A stretch of 44,651 nucleotides of DNA. Origin: Serratia nevei (GTDB lineage Bacteria; Pseudomonadota; Gammaproteobacteria; Enterobacterales; Enterobacteriaceae). The translations under genes and the position numbers were made by a program. Under the pieces are notes generated by a model. The model made no database searches. It saw only the letters and a list, made by a program, of their open reading frames with translations, and was not told the origin of the DNA. The first letter of the stretch is position 1. Every line of letters starts with the position of its first letter. This document shows, in pieces, positions 27,504 through 35,614 of this stretch. The stretch spans positions 1 through 44,651 of the forward strand of contig NZ_JAMYWQ010000039.1 in the NCBI RefSeq assembly GCF_024160145.1, in the 5' to 3' direction.

Positions 27504-28481
27504 TTATCGCACTTCGTGTTTCAGGCTGCCGGTGAGAATACACAGCACGCCCATCAGATCCGCATGTCGGATCGCCACCTGCGCTTTTTCATACACTTTC
27601 GGTTTGGCGTGGTAGGCGATGCCCAACCCCGCCGCCTGCATCATTTTCAAATCGTTGGCGCCGTCGCCGATGGCCACGGTTTGCGCCAGCGGGATCGCCA
27701 GCTTCTCCGCCAGCCGCAGCAGCGTCTCGGCTTTGAACTGCGCATCCACCACCGGCCCCAGCACTTCGCCGGTCAGCTTGCCGTCGCGGATCTCCAGCTC
27801 ATTGGCCGCCGCCGCCACCAGCCGCAGCCGGTTGCGCAGGTGTTCGGCGTAGTAGGTGAAGCCGCCGGAGGCGATCGCCACATGCCAGCCCATCGCCTGC
27901 AGCTTGCCCACCAGGCTGGTCAGCCCCGGCATCAGCGGTAGCTCGTCGCGCACCTGCTTGAGGATGTTGGCGTCCGCCCCTTTCAGCGTGCCGACGCGCT
28001 GGCGCAGGCTGGCGGTAAAGTCCAGCTCGCCGCGCATCGCGCGCTCGGTGACTTCCGCCACCTGTTCGCCGACGCCCGCCAGCTTGGCGATCTCATCGAT
28101 GCACTCGATCTCGATCGCCGTCGAATCCATGTCCATCACCAGCAGCCCCGGCGTGCGCAGGTGTGGGATCTTGCCGAGCGGCGCCACGTCCAGCCCGCTC
28201 TCCGCCGCCAGCAGCTTGGCGCGCGGCGTCAGGGTGCCCGCCAGCCGCACCACCTGATAGTCGTCCACGCCCCAGGCGGTGACGATCACCATCGCCGCGC
28301 CGAGCTTGCGTTGGAATTGCGTAATGCGCGCCTTGTCCAGCTTCCTGCCGTACAACAGCCACCCGGTATTGCCCGCCCGGTAGTCAAGCGGCATCACTTC
28401 GTCGCCGCTGAGCGAAAGGGGAAGACCCGGCCATTGAGAGATCTCCGCCGGAAGATCGCAATAGGTCAGACTGTTTGACAT
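27504..28481 (-). CDS. serB: Phosphoserine phosphatase
   Basis: This HAD-superfamily enzyme hydrolyses O-phospho-L-serine in the last step of serine synthesis. The 325-residue product has the DxDST catalytic motif VMDMDST (nucleophile D117, acid D119), the SGG motif in VAIASGGFTYYAE and the late AIGDGANDLKMM. The N-terminal about 100 residues form the ACT-like extension seen in enterobacterial SerB. Two adjacent ATGs (28484 and 28481) follow AGGAG; I took 28481 for its 6-nt spacing. It is the first gene of serB-radA-nadR and is divergent from ytjB. Confidence 0.96.
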   Translation of the reverse strand: MSNSLTYCDLPAEISQWPGLPLSLSGDEVMPLDYRAGNTGWLLYGRKLDKARITQFQRKLGAAMVIVTAWGVDDYQVVRLAGTLTPRAKLLAAESGLDVAPLGKIPHLRTPGLLVMDMDSTAIEIECIDEIAKLAGVGEQVAEVTERAMRGELDFTASLRQRVGTLKGADANILKQVRDELPLMPGLTSLVGKLQAMGWHVAIASGGFTYYAEHLRNRLRLVAAAANELEIRDGKLTGEVLGPVVDAQFKAETLLRLAEKLAIPLAQTVAIGDGANDLKMMQAAGLGIAYHAKPKVYEKAQVAIRHADLMGVLCILTGSLKHEVR

Positions 28482-28591
28482 CATTGACTCCTGAATGGAC
28501 AAAAACGCTGCATGATAAAACGACGCATCAAGCTATCCTATCGCCAGCGGTTCTGGCAACATAAAGTGTCCCCGATGCCCAAGGAACCTGC

Positions 28592-29275
28592 ATGGCTCGC
28601 GCTAAACTGAAATTTCGCCTGCACCGCACCGCTATTATCCTGATTTGCCTGGCTTTACTGGTACTGCTGATGCAGGGCGCCTCTTATTTTAGCCTGAGTC
28701 ACCAAATGGCGCGATCCGAGCAGGTCGAAGAACTGGCGCAGACGCTGACCAAACAGGTCGCCTACAGCCTGGCGCCGTTGCTGGACGACGACGGCAACAC
28801 CCCGCGCATCGACGCCATCCTCAAGCAGCTCACCGATCACAGCCGCATTCTCGACGTCAGCGTGTATCAGTTGGACGGCACGCTGGTCTCCCACGCCGGG
28901 GAACAGATAAGTATACGCGATCGCCTGTCGCTCGACGGCAAACGCGCCGGCAGCTACTTCAACCACCAGTTGGTTGAATCCATTCAGGGCAAAGACGGGC
29001 CGATCGGCTTTATCCGCATCACCCTCGACACCCACGTGCTGGCGACCGAGTCCAAGCAGGTGGACAACACCACCAACCTGCTGCGCCTGATGATCCTGCT
29101 GGCGCTGGCGATCGGCATCATTCTGGCGCGCACCCTGCTGCAACACCGCCGCAGCCGCTGGCAGCAGTCGCCGTACCTGTTGACCGCCAACACGCCGTTG
29201 GCAGAAGGCAATACGGTGGAAGACGACGAAGAGGATGCGCCGGAGAAAACACAGGAAGCGCCGAAGAAGGGGTAA
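28592..29275 (+). CDS. ytjB: Smp/YtjB family inner-membrane protein
   Basis: The 227-residue protein has two membrane segments (about 13-35 and 165-183), a periplasmic domain between them and a short charged C-terminal tail. It matches E. coli YtjB (Smp) throughout, including FRLHRTAIILICLALL and the QVDNTTNLLRLMILLAL region. It sits at the same place, divergent from serB. Function is unknown; the topology resembles the sensor part of membrane signalling proteins but without an output domain. The acidic tail EDDEEDAPEKTQEAPKKG is less conserved. The E. coli neighbour lplA is absent downstream. Confidence 0.92.
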   Translation: MARAKLKFRLHRTAIILICLALLVLLMQGASYFSLSHQMARSEQVEELAQTLTKQVAYSLAPLLDDDGNTPRIDAILKQLTDHSRILDVSVYQLDGTLVSHAGEQISIRDRLSLDGKRAGSYFNHQLVESIQGKDGPIGFIRITLDTHVLATESKQVDNTTNLLRLMILLALAIGIILARTLLQHRRSRWQQSPYLLTANTPLAEGNTVEDDEEDAPEKTQEAPKKG

Positions 29276-29276
29276 C

Positions 29277-30620
29277 TCAGGCCAGGCGCTGAATGCGCTC
29301 GTGCAGCTTCTGCAGTTGCACCAACATTTGCTCGGCAATCGCCCGGAACGCCTCGCTGATGTCGTCATGTTGCGCCGTTCGCCGCCAGAACTCGAGAGCC
29401 AATCGCTCCGCTTGCCGCCAGACGGCGCCGCTCACCTCGTTGCTCAAACGGATCTCCACCGCGTCGTGGCGCAGATTACCGCCGCTTGCCGGGGCAAAAG
29501 CCATCGGCAACATATCATACAAAGGCGCCAACATGACCGGCCGCTGGGTTATCCGCAAGAACGACAGGTTGCCCTGGTGCATATCGCTGTTGGCGATCAA
29601 CCGGCCAAAGGCCCAATACAGGGCAATCCGTTGGTAGGCTGAGTGATTGATCACCCCTTGCTGCAATAGCCGCTCGGCGGCCACGACCCAGTTGGCATGG
29701 CCGCTGCCGCTGAACTCGGCATCCAGCGCCTCCAGCGACACCATCGTTACCCGCCCTTCTTCACCGATGCGATCAAAGCGCTCTACCTCTAAAAAGCATT
29801 GCCGGTCAGCGCCGAACAGGACTTGCGCCGATGCGGCAGGCAATCCTGCAGCGGCGACCGTCTGCAACGCCAGCGACTCGGCGATCAGCAAATCGCTCCA
29901 GCGCTGTGCAATGACATGCGTCGGCGCCAGGCTGAACTTCACCAACACATGCGCACGGCGCCCAGGCGCCAGCTCAGCATAGGCGGCAAATTTGGGTTGC
30001 TCGCCACCGGCGGAAGAGCCCACCAGTTCCCCGGCCAGCGCCTGGACAGACAATGCGGCGTAACGCTCGGTTTTATCTTCCACCGTGATGGCGACGGCAG
30101 TCTCCCGCATTAACCAACGCTGGTAGCTGTCGGCACCAGGCAGCAGATCGCCGGTCATGTCTTCGCCATAACGGCAGAGCGCCAACAGGCGTTGACCTTC
30201 ATCCCATCGCCGCACATCCTCCGGCAAATTCAACTCGCGCGCCGCTGCTTTTCCCCAGGCTCGCCCGAGAAAGCCAATCGGCCGCAGGTCGTTCAAATAC
30301 CATGGCATGCCGTCATAGAGCTGCCACTCTCCGCTGCGCTCATCGCACACCGCACAGTTATCGGCAGGATACAGCGGGCAAAGCGTGGCAAACAGGTGCG
30401 CCTGACCCCGTTCATCAACCCGATACAGCGGAAACTGCCTCTCGCCGCCGATCCCGCGCCGCAACGCATAGCGCGTCGCCTTACCTTTACCGAGGATCAA
30501 TACTGCGCCCGCCAGTTCGCGGATACGGCGCGATAGCGTCGGCTGGCTGATGCCTAACGCTTCTGTCAGTTGACGAGCCGTAGCCGGCCCATGACGCAAA
30601 ACTTGTTCAACGGTGATCAT
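29277..30620 (-). CDS. yjjJ: HipA-like kinase/toxin family protein YjjJ with N-terminal helix-turn-helix
   Basis: The 447-residue protein joins an N-terminal winged helix-turn-helix (ALGISQPTLSRRIREL, about 21-36) to a HipA-type serine/threonine kinase fold. Visible kinase elements are the glycine-rich SSAGGEQPKF, the catalytic-loop segment ANSDMHQGNLSFL and the metal-binding APLYDMLPM. E. coli YjjJ is reported to be toxic when over-produced. No separate HipB-like antitoxin gene is adjacent; the fused DNA-binding domain may supply that role. The gene lies between ytjB and deoD as in E. coli. There is no clear Shine-Dalgarno; the leader consists of 11-bp repeats that may be its operator. Confidence 0.88.
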   Translation of the reverse strand: MITVEQVLRHGPATARQLTEALGISQPTLSRRIRELAGAVLILGKGKATRYALRRGIGGERQFPLYRVDERGQAHLFATLCPLYPADNCAVCDERSGEWQLYDGMPWYLNDLRPIGFLGRAWGKAAARELNLPEDVRRWDEGQRLLALCRYGEDMTGDLLPGADSYQRWLMRETAVAITVEDKTERYAALSVQALAGELVGSSAGGEQPKFAAYAELAPGRRAHVLVKFSLAPTHVIAQRWSDLLIAESLALQTVAAAGLPAASAQVLFGADRQCFLEVERFDRIGEEGRVTMVSLEALDAEFSGSGHANWVVAAERLLQQGVINHSAYQRIALYWAFGRLIANSDMHQGNLSFLRITQRPVMLAPLYDMLPMAFAPASGGNLRHDAVEIRLSNEVSGAVWRQAERLALEFWRRTAQHDDISEAFRAIAEQMLVQLQKLHERIQRLA

Positions 30621-30624
30621 CGGA

Positions 30625-30647
30625 TGAATAGATTGGTGAATAGATTG
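30625..30647 (-). repeat. Tandem 11-bp repeats in the yjjJ leader (candidate operator)
   Basis: TGAATAGATTG occurs at 30625-30635 and 30637-30647, a 12-bp period, starting 5 bp from the yjjJ start codon. On the minus strand they lie between the predicted transcription start and the ATG. A third perfect copy is at 30713-30723. The arrangement suggests a direct-repeat operator, possibly bound by YjjJ's own helix-turn-helix. Confidence 0.7.
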
Positions 30648-30656
30648 ATAGAGGAA

Positions 30657-30685
30657 GTAATAGCGTTAAACGGCAGAAAGGTAAA
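30657..30685 (-). promoter_or_regulatory. Candidate yjjJ promoter
   Basis: On the minus strand TTTACC (30685-30680) and TATTAC (30662-30657) are 17 nt apart. The predicted start, around 30650, leaves a leader of about 30 nt that is almost entirely the tandem repeat. Confidence 0.5.
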
Positions 30686-30712
30686 GCGTTAGCCAAAACT
30701 GGCCAAGCGGAA

Positions 30713-30723
30713 TGAATAGATTG
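30713..30723 (-). repeat. Third copy of the 11-bp yjjJ upstream repeat
   Basis: TGAATAGATTG again, identical to the two copies at 30625-30647 and in the same orientation. It lies 76 bp from the start of the nearer copy, upstream of the predicted yjjJ promoter and next to the hairpin behind deoD. Loop formation between the two sites is conceivable but only inferred. Confidence 0.6.
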
Positions 30724-30726
30724 ACG

Positions 30727-30751
30727 GGCGGGCGCCATGATGACGCCCGCC
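30727..30751 (-). terminator. Hairpin at the end of the deo operon
   Basis: GGCGGGCG (30727-30734) and CGCCCGCC (30744-30751) form an 8-bp GC-rich stem with a 9-nt loop, a few bases after the deoD stop. No U tract follows on the minus strand, so it is either a weak terminator or a 3'-end stabiliser of the deo transcript. Confidence 0.5.
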
Positions 30752-30757
30752 GGGGTA

Positions 30758-31489
30758 TTAGGCTTTGTCGCCCAGCAGCACGGATTCCAGCGCGATAACG
30801 ATCATTTCGTTAAAGGTGGTCTGGCGTTCCGCCGCCGTGGTCGCTTCGTGACGCAGGATGTGGTCGGACACGGTGCAGATGGTCAGCGCCTTGCAGCCGA
30901 ACTCTTCGTACAGCTCCGCCGCCACGCCGTAGATGCCGGCCGCTTCCATTTCCACGCCCAGGATGCCGTACTTCTTCATCACCTGGAACATGTCCGGATC
31001 CGGGGTGTAGAACAGATCGGCGGAGAAGATGTTGCCCACGCGCGCCGGGATGCCCTGCGCCGCCGCCGCGTCGACCGCGTTGCGCACCATGTCGAAGTCG
31101 GCGATCGCCGCGTAGTCGTTGTCCTTGAAGCGCAGACGGTTCACCTTGGAGTCGGTGCACGCGCCCATGCCGATCACCACGTCACGCAGTTTGATATCGT
31201 CACGCACCGCGCCGCAGGAACCCACGCGAATGATCTTCTTCACGCCGAATTCGGCGATCAGCTCGCGCGCATAGATGGAGCAGGACGGGATACCCATGCC
31301 GTGGCCCATTACGGAGATGCGGCGGCCTTTGTAGGTGCCGGTGAAGCCCAACATGCCGCGCACGTTGTTCACTTCCACCGCGCCTTCCAGGAAGGTTTCG
31401 GCGATGTATTTTGCACGCAGCGGATCGCCCGGCATCAGTACTACGTCAGCGAAATCACCCATCTCAGCATTAATGTGCGGCGTAGCCAT
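30758..31489 (-). CDS. deoD: Purine-nucleoside phosphorylase
   Basis: DeoD cleaves purine (deoxy)ribonucleosides with phosphate to base and (deoxy)ribose-1-phosphate, as a cytosolic hexamer. The 243-residue protein matches E. coli DeoD along its length ([29 protein letters not shown]), with the catalytic aspartate in CTVSDH at D209. It carries four extra residues (LYEE, about 193-196) just before the [14 protein letters not shown] strand relative to the E. coli sequence as I recall it. It is the last gene of the deo operon and is separated from deoB by an ERIC element. Confidence 0.96.
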   Translation of the reverse strand: MATPHINAEMGDFADVVLMPGDPLRAKYIAETFLEGAVEVNNVRGMLGFTGTYKGRRISVMGHGMGIPSCSIYARELIAEFGVKKIIRVGSCGAVRDDIKLRDVVIGMGACTDSKVNRLRFKDNDYAAIADFDMVRNAVDAAAAQGIPARVGNIFSADLFYTPDPDMFQVMKKYGILGVEMEAAGIYGVAAELYEEFGCKALTICTVSDHILRHEATTAAERQTTFNEMIVIALESVLLGDKA

Positions 31490-31534
31490 AATTTTCTTCC
31501 TTTAGAAATCTTATTTAATAAAAACGTCAAACAT

Positions 31535-31659
31535 CTAAGCCTTGAATTTCGAGTTGCAGCCAGGCAGCTAGCGGGTGAATCCCCAGGAGCTTACTTGAGT
31601 AAGTGACTGGGGTTCACGCGTGAAGCTAACAACGCTGCGGCTTGAAAGACAGGGCTTAG
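31535..31659 (+). repeat. ERIC (intergenic repeat unit) between deoB and deoD
   Basis: The 125-bp element contains both sequences targeted by standard ERIC primers: GTGAATCCCCAGGAGCTTAC and AAGTAAGTGACTGGGG. It ends in CTAAGC at the left and GCTTAG at the right. The deoB stop codon (31656-31658) lies inside the right end. ERIC elements are palindromic, non-autonomous repeats of enterobacteria and fold into hairpins when transcribed. Confidence 0.92.
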
Positions 31660-32879
31660 AACATGCTCTTACCGTAATCCATCGGCGACAGGCCAAAATA
31701 ATTGGCGACGGTCTGGCCGATGTCGGCGAAGGTCTCGCGGTGGCCCAGCGAGCCCGGCTTCACTTTCGGGCCGTAAACCAGCACCGGGATGTGCTCGCGG
31801 GTGTGGTCGGTGCCCGGCCAGGTCGGATCGCAGCCGTGGTCGGCGGTGAAGATGATGATGTCTTCGTCTTTCACCAGCTTCAGCAGCTCCGGCAGGCGGC
31901 GGTCGAACAGCTCCAGCGCGGCGGCGTAGCCCGCCACGTCGCGGCGGTGGCCATAGGAAGAGTCGAAGTCCACGAAGTTGGTGAACACGATGGTGTTGTC
32001 GCCGGCCTTTTCCATTTCGATCAGGGTCGCGTCGAACAATGCGTCGATGCCGGTCGCCTTCACCTTCTTGGTGATGCCGACGTTGGCGTAGATATCGGCG
32101 ATTTTACCGATCGACACCACTTCGCCGCCCTTCTCGTCCACCAGCTTTTTCAGCACGGTCGGCGCCGGCGGCTCTACCGCCAGATCGTGACGGTTGCCGG
32201 TGCGCTGGAAGTGGCCCGGTTTGTCGCCGACAAACGGACGCGCGATCACGCGGCCGATGTTGTACCCGCCTTCGGTCAACTCTTCACGCGCGATTTCGCA
32301 CAGCTCATACAGGCGATCCAGGCCGAAGGTTTCTTCATGGCAGGCGATCTGGAACACCGAGTCGGCGGAGGTGTAGAAAATCGGCTTGCCGGTTTTCATG
32401 TGCTCTTCGCCCAGCTGATCGAGGATCACGGTGCCGGACGAGTGACAGTTGCCCAGGTAACCCGGCAGCTTGGCGCGCTCAACCAGCTTGTCCAGCAGTG
32501 CCTGCGGGAAGCTGTTGTGCTCGTCCGTGAAGTAGCCCCAGTCGAACAGCACCGGCACGCCGGCGATTTCCCAGTGGCCCGACGGCGTGTCTTTACCGGA
32601 AGAGAGCTCGCTGGCGTATGCGTAGGCGCCGATGATGTCGGCGTTGCGGTCCAGCCCCTGCGGGAAGTTGCCGGTGGACTCTTCCGCCGCTTTACCGAGG
32701 CCCAGACGGCTCAGGTTAGGCAGCGTCAGCGGCCCCTGGCGGCCCACGTTGGCCTCACCGCGCGCGCAAACCTCGGCGATGTGGCCCAGAGTGTCGGAAC
32801 CCTGGTCGCCAAAACGTTCGGCGTCTTCGCTGGCGCCGATGCCGAAGGAGTCCAATACCATAATAAATGTGCGTTTCAT
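31656..32879 (-). CDS. deoB: Phosphopentomutase
   Basis: DeoB interconverts (deoxy)ribose-1-phosphate and the 5-phosphate, linking nucleoside phosphorolysis to the pentose phosphate and aldolase steps. The 407 residues equal E. coli DeoB. Alkaline-phosphatase-superfamily metal motifs are visible: [10 protein letters not shown] at the N-terminus, [11 protein letters not shown], and the C-terminal [18 protein letters not shown]. The start is set by [13 protein letters not shown] at 32879; an upstream in-frame start adds 16 non-conserved residues. The gene is flanked on both sides by ERIC elements, and its stop codon is part of one of them. Confidence 0.97.
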   Translation of the reverse strand: MKRTFIMVLDSFGIGASEDAERFGDQGSDTLGHIAEVCARGEANVGRQGPLTLPNLSRLGLGKAAEESTGNFPQGLDRNADIIGAYAYASELSSGKDTPSGHWEIAGVPVLFDWGYFTDEHNSFPQALLDKLVERAKLPGYLGNCHSSGTVILDQLGEEHMKTGKPIFYTSADSVFQIACHEETFGLDRLYELCEIAREELTEGGYNIGRVIARPFVGDKPGHFQRTGNRHDLAVEPPAPTVLKKLVDEKGGEVVSIGKIADIYANVGITKKVKATGIDALFDATLIEMEKAGDNTIVFTNFVDFDSSYGHRRDVAGYAAALELFDRRLPELLKLVKDEDIIIFTADHGCDPTWPGTDHTREHIPVLVYGPKVKPGSLGHRETFADIGQTVANYFGLSPMDYGKSMF

Positions 32880-32948
32880 CTGTGCTCTCCTGCGTGTTCT
32901 CACGCTATTGCGACCGCAAAGCTGCAATCGCCCTTATTCTCTAAATTT

Positions 32949-33070
32949 ATACCCAATGGATTTCAAGTTGTAGCTAGGCGGCTAGCACATGTATCCCCAG
33001 GAGCTTACTCAAGTAAGTGACTGGGGTGCACGCGTGCAGCCAACAACGCTACGGCTTGAAAGACGAGGGT
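32949..33070 (+). repeat. ERIC (intergenic repeat unit) between deoA and deoB
   Basis: This is a second element of about 122 bp in the same orientation, with the core CCCAGGAGCTTACTCAAGTA followed by AGTGACTGGGG. Its ends read ATACCC and GGGT. The right end stops about 2 bp before the deoA stop codon (33073-33075). It is very similar to the copy at 31535-31659. Confidence 0.92.
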
Positions 33071-33072
33071 CA

Positions 33073-34398
33073 TCACGCTTGAGTGATGCGCTTATACACC
33101 ACCGGCGTCGTCGCCGGCGCCTTGTCGCTCAGCGTCATTGCGCTGCGCACCGCATCGGCCGCCTGCTGCCAGCTCTCTTCATCGTTGGCATGGATCATCG
33201 CCAGCGGCTGCTGGGTATCCACCTTATCGCCCAGGCGCGCCACCTCGGTCAGGCCAACGCTGTAGTCGATGGCGTCGCTCGCCCGACGGCGGCCGCCGCC
33301 CAGCGAAACCACCGCCATGCCCAGCGCGCGGGTATCCATGGCGCTGATGATGCCCGGCTTTTCAGCATACACCGGCTTGCTCAACGTTGCCGCCGGCAGA
33401 TAGCTATCGTAGCGTTCGACGAAGTCTATCGGCCCCTGCTGCGCCGCCACCATGCGGCCAAACACCTCCGCCGCCTTGCCGTTGTCCAGCACCGCCTGCA
33501 GTTTGGCGCGCGCGTCGGCCTCGTCTTGCGCCAGGCCGCCGGACAGCAGCATCTCTACGCACAGCGCCAGCGTCACTTCCAGCAGGCGCGGGTTGCGGTA
33601 TTCGCCGGTCAGGAAGCGCACCGCTTCGCGCACTTCCACCGCGTTGCCGGCGCTGGAGGCCAGCACCTGGTTCATGTCGGTCAGCAGCGCAGTGGTCTTG
33701 CAGCCCGCGCCGTTGGCCACGCCGACGATCGCCTGCGCCAAGTCTTGCGACAGGGCATAGGTCGGCATAAAGGCGCCGGAGCCGACCTTCACGTCCATCA
33801 CCAGCGCATCCAGCCCTTCCGCCAGCTTCTTGGCCAGAATGGAGGCGGTGATCAGCGGGATCGAATCCACGGTAGCGGTAATGTCGCGGGTGGCGTAGAA
33901 ACGTTTGTCCGCCGGCGCCAGCGAGCTGGTCTGGCCGATGATCGCCACGCCGACGTCCTGAATGATTTTGCGGAAGGCGTTATCGTCCGGGAAAATATTG
34001 AAGCCCGGAATGGCTTCCAGCTTGTCCAGCGTGCCGCCGGTATGCCCCAGGCCGCGGCCGGAGATCATCGGCACATAGCCGCCGCAGGCCGCCACCATCG
34101 GGCCGAGCATCAGCGACGTCACGTCGCCCACGCCGCCGGTCGAATGCTTGTCGACGATCGGGCCGTTCAACGCCAGACTCTTCCAGTCCAGCACGGTGCC
34201 GGAATCGCGCATTGCCATGGTGAGCGCCACGCGCTCCGGCATGCTCATGTCGTGGAAATAAATGGTCATCGCCAGCGCGGCGATCTGCCCTTCCGACACC
34301 GCGTTGTCGCGAATACCGTTGATGAAAAAGCGGATTTCCGCTTCGCTTAACGGCTGGCCGTCGCGTTTTTTACGAATAATTTCTTGAGCCAGGAACAA
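33073..34398 (-). CDS. deoA: Thymidine phosphorylase
   Basis: DeoA cleaves thymidine and deoxyuridine to base and deoxyribose-1-phosphate. The 441-residue protein matches E. coli DeoA (440), with the phosphate-binding signature region [16 protein letters not shown] and [15 protein letters not shown]. Translation starts at a TTG (34398) with AGGGGG 5-6 nt upstream. This gives the conserved N-terminus [14 protein letters not shown]; an ATG 5 nt upstream is out of frame. It follows deoC after 67 bp, and an ERIC element separates it from deoB. Confidence 0.96.
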   Translation of the reverse strand: MFLAQEIIRKKRDGQPLSEAEIRFFINGIRDNAVSEGQIAALAMTIYFHDMSMPERVALTMAMRDSGTVLDWKSLALNGPIVDKHSTGGVGDVTSLMLGPMVAACGGYVPMISGRGLGHTGGTLDKLEAIPGFNIFPDDNAFRKIIQDVGVAIIGQTSSLAPADKRFYATRDITATVDSIPLITASILAKKLAEGLDALVMDVKVGSGAFMPTYALSQDLAQAIVGVANGAGCKTTALLTDMNQVLASSAGNAVEVREAVRFLTGEYRNPRLLEVTLALCVEMLLSGGLAQDEADARAKLQAVLDNGKAAEVFGRMVAAQQGPIDFVERYDSYLPAATLSKPVYAEKPGIISAMDTRALGMAVVSLGGGRRRASDAIDYSVGLTEVARLGDKVDTQQPLAMIHANDEESWQQAADAVRSAMTLSDKAPATTPVVYKRITQA

Positions 34399-34465
34399 GG
34401 CATCCCCCTGTGTCGCCGAGAGTCGGTGCAGACGGGCGCCGCCTGGCGCCCGCCAACGAAATCGA

Positions 34466-35245
34466 TCAGTAGCCGCCGCCGGCGCTCTGGGTCTGGTGGC
34501 CCAGCGCGGTCAGCAAGCTGGCCAGCAGGCTGGAAGCGCCAAAGCGGAAATGCCGCGCGTCGGCCCAGCCTTCACCCAGGATACGATCGGCAAGTTGCAG
34601 GTAATGCAGCGCGTCTTCCGCGGTGCGCACGCCGCCGGCCGGCTTGAAGCCCACCGTCTTCGCCACGCCCAGATCGCGGATCACCGACATCATCAGCTCG
34701 GCGCTCTCCAATGTGGCGTTGACCGGTACCTTGCCGGTGGAGGTCTTGATAAAGTCCGCCCCGGCCTTGATGGCGATCTCGGACGCCTTGCGGATCAGAT
34801 CGGCCTGCTTCAGCTCACCGGTTTCGATGATCACTTTCAGCAGCACGTTGGCCGCCTGGCAAGCCTGTTTGCACTGTTTCACCAGCTCAAAGCCGACCTG
34901 CTCATTACCGGCGATCAGCGCGCGGTAAGGGAACACCACGTCCACTTCGTCCGCGCCATAGGCGATGGCCGCACGGGTTTCCGCCAGCGCGATGTCGATG
35001 TCGTCGTTGCCATGCGGGAAGTTGGTCACGGTGGCGATACGAATGTCCGGCGTGCCTTGCTCGCGCAGCGCCTTACGCGCCACCGGGATAAAACGCGGGT
35101 AGATGCAGATGGCCGCCGTGTGGCCGGCCAGGCTGTTGGCCTGACGACAGAGCGCGATCACTTTCTCGTCGGTGTCATCGTCATTCAGCGTGGTTAAATC
35201 CATCAGGTTCAGCGCACGTTGCGCTGCTGCGGTTAATTCGGTCAT
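34466..35245 (-). CDS. deoC: Deoxyribose-phosphate aldolase
   Basis: DeoC splits 2-deoxyribose-5-phosphate into acetaldehyde and glyceraldehyde-3-phosphate. The 259-residue TIM-barrel protein has the Schiff-base lysine K167 in [11 protein letters not shown]. The start at 35245 has GGAGAG 4 nt upstream and matches the E. coli N-terminus ([20 protein letters not shown]). An upstream in-frame start would add 37 unrelated residues. It is the first gene of deoC-deoA-deoB-deoD, with a CRP site about 230 bp upstream. Confidence 0.97.
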   Translation of the reverse strand: MTELTAAAQRALNLMDLTTLNDDDTDEKVIALCRQANSLAGHTAAICIYPRFIPVARKALREQGTPDIRIATVTNFPHGNDDIDIALAETRAAIAYGADEVDVVFPYRALIAGNEQVGFELVKQCKQACQAANVLLKVIIETGELKQADLIRKASEIAIKAGADFIKTSTGKVPVNATLESAELMMSVIRDLGVAKTVGFKPAGGVRTAEDALHYLQLADRILGEGWADARHFRFGASSLLASLLTALGHQTQSAGGGY

Positions 35246-35614
35246 AAAACTCTCCAACTGAGTACCTGGGTGTTGGCGAGCGGACTTGGTTCCATGAAGA
35301 TAGCGCTGGGGAACGGCGTTCCCGCGGCGGCAACTGAGATCCTTCTCACCGCACATGGCCTCCGCCTTGCGGCCGGCCAGTAATAGCTATTTGAACACGA
35401 ATGCCGGAGGCGATTCGCGTTCATCGTCACACTATATGAAATAGCACTGTAACAGACCGGAATTATATGTGAAGAGCATCACAAAATAACGCGATATCGT
35501 TCACAAATTCGCTAAAGAAGCGGCTGAAGATCGCGGGTACGGCAAGCCCCCGCGTTGCTTAGAGTATAGGCGGAGTCCCGCGATCGGTCGCGCCGTCGCG
35601 GGCCCCGTGATGGC
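35246..35614 (-). other. deoC promoter region, downstream of nupC
   Basis: These 369 bp control the deo operon. They contain a perfect CRP site (35468-35483), a second half-conserved one 22 bp further upstream (TGTGA-N6-TCGCG, minus strand, 35505-35490), and a 7-bp hairpin CCCGCGA/TCGCGGG (35577-35602) shortly after the nupC stop that may help end its transcript. I could not recognise a clear DeoR palindrome. The predicted start lies near 35434, leaving a leader of about 190 nt. Confidence 0.6.
35468..35483 (-). promoter_or_regulatory. CRP site upstream of deoC
   Basis: TGTGAAGAGCATCACA has both half sites of the CRP consensus TGTGA-N6-TCACA intact. In E. coli the deo operon is activated by cAMP-CRP and repressed by CytR and DeoR, so this is the expected activator site. 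The matching -10 (TGCTAT at 35446-35441 if CRP is at -41.5) is poor, typical of activator-dependent promoters. Confidence 0.85.

Noticed and set aside
35401-35520. DeoR operator expected in front of deoC
   Set aside because: I looked for a TGTTA-type palindrome near the predicted start; only a half-like CTGTTACAG was seen on the minus strand, which is not enough to call.
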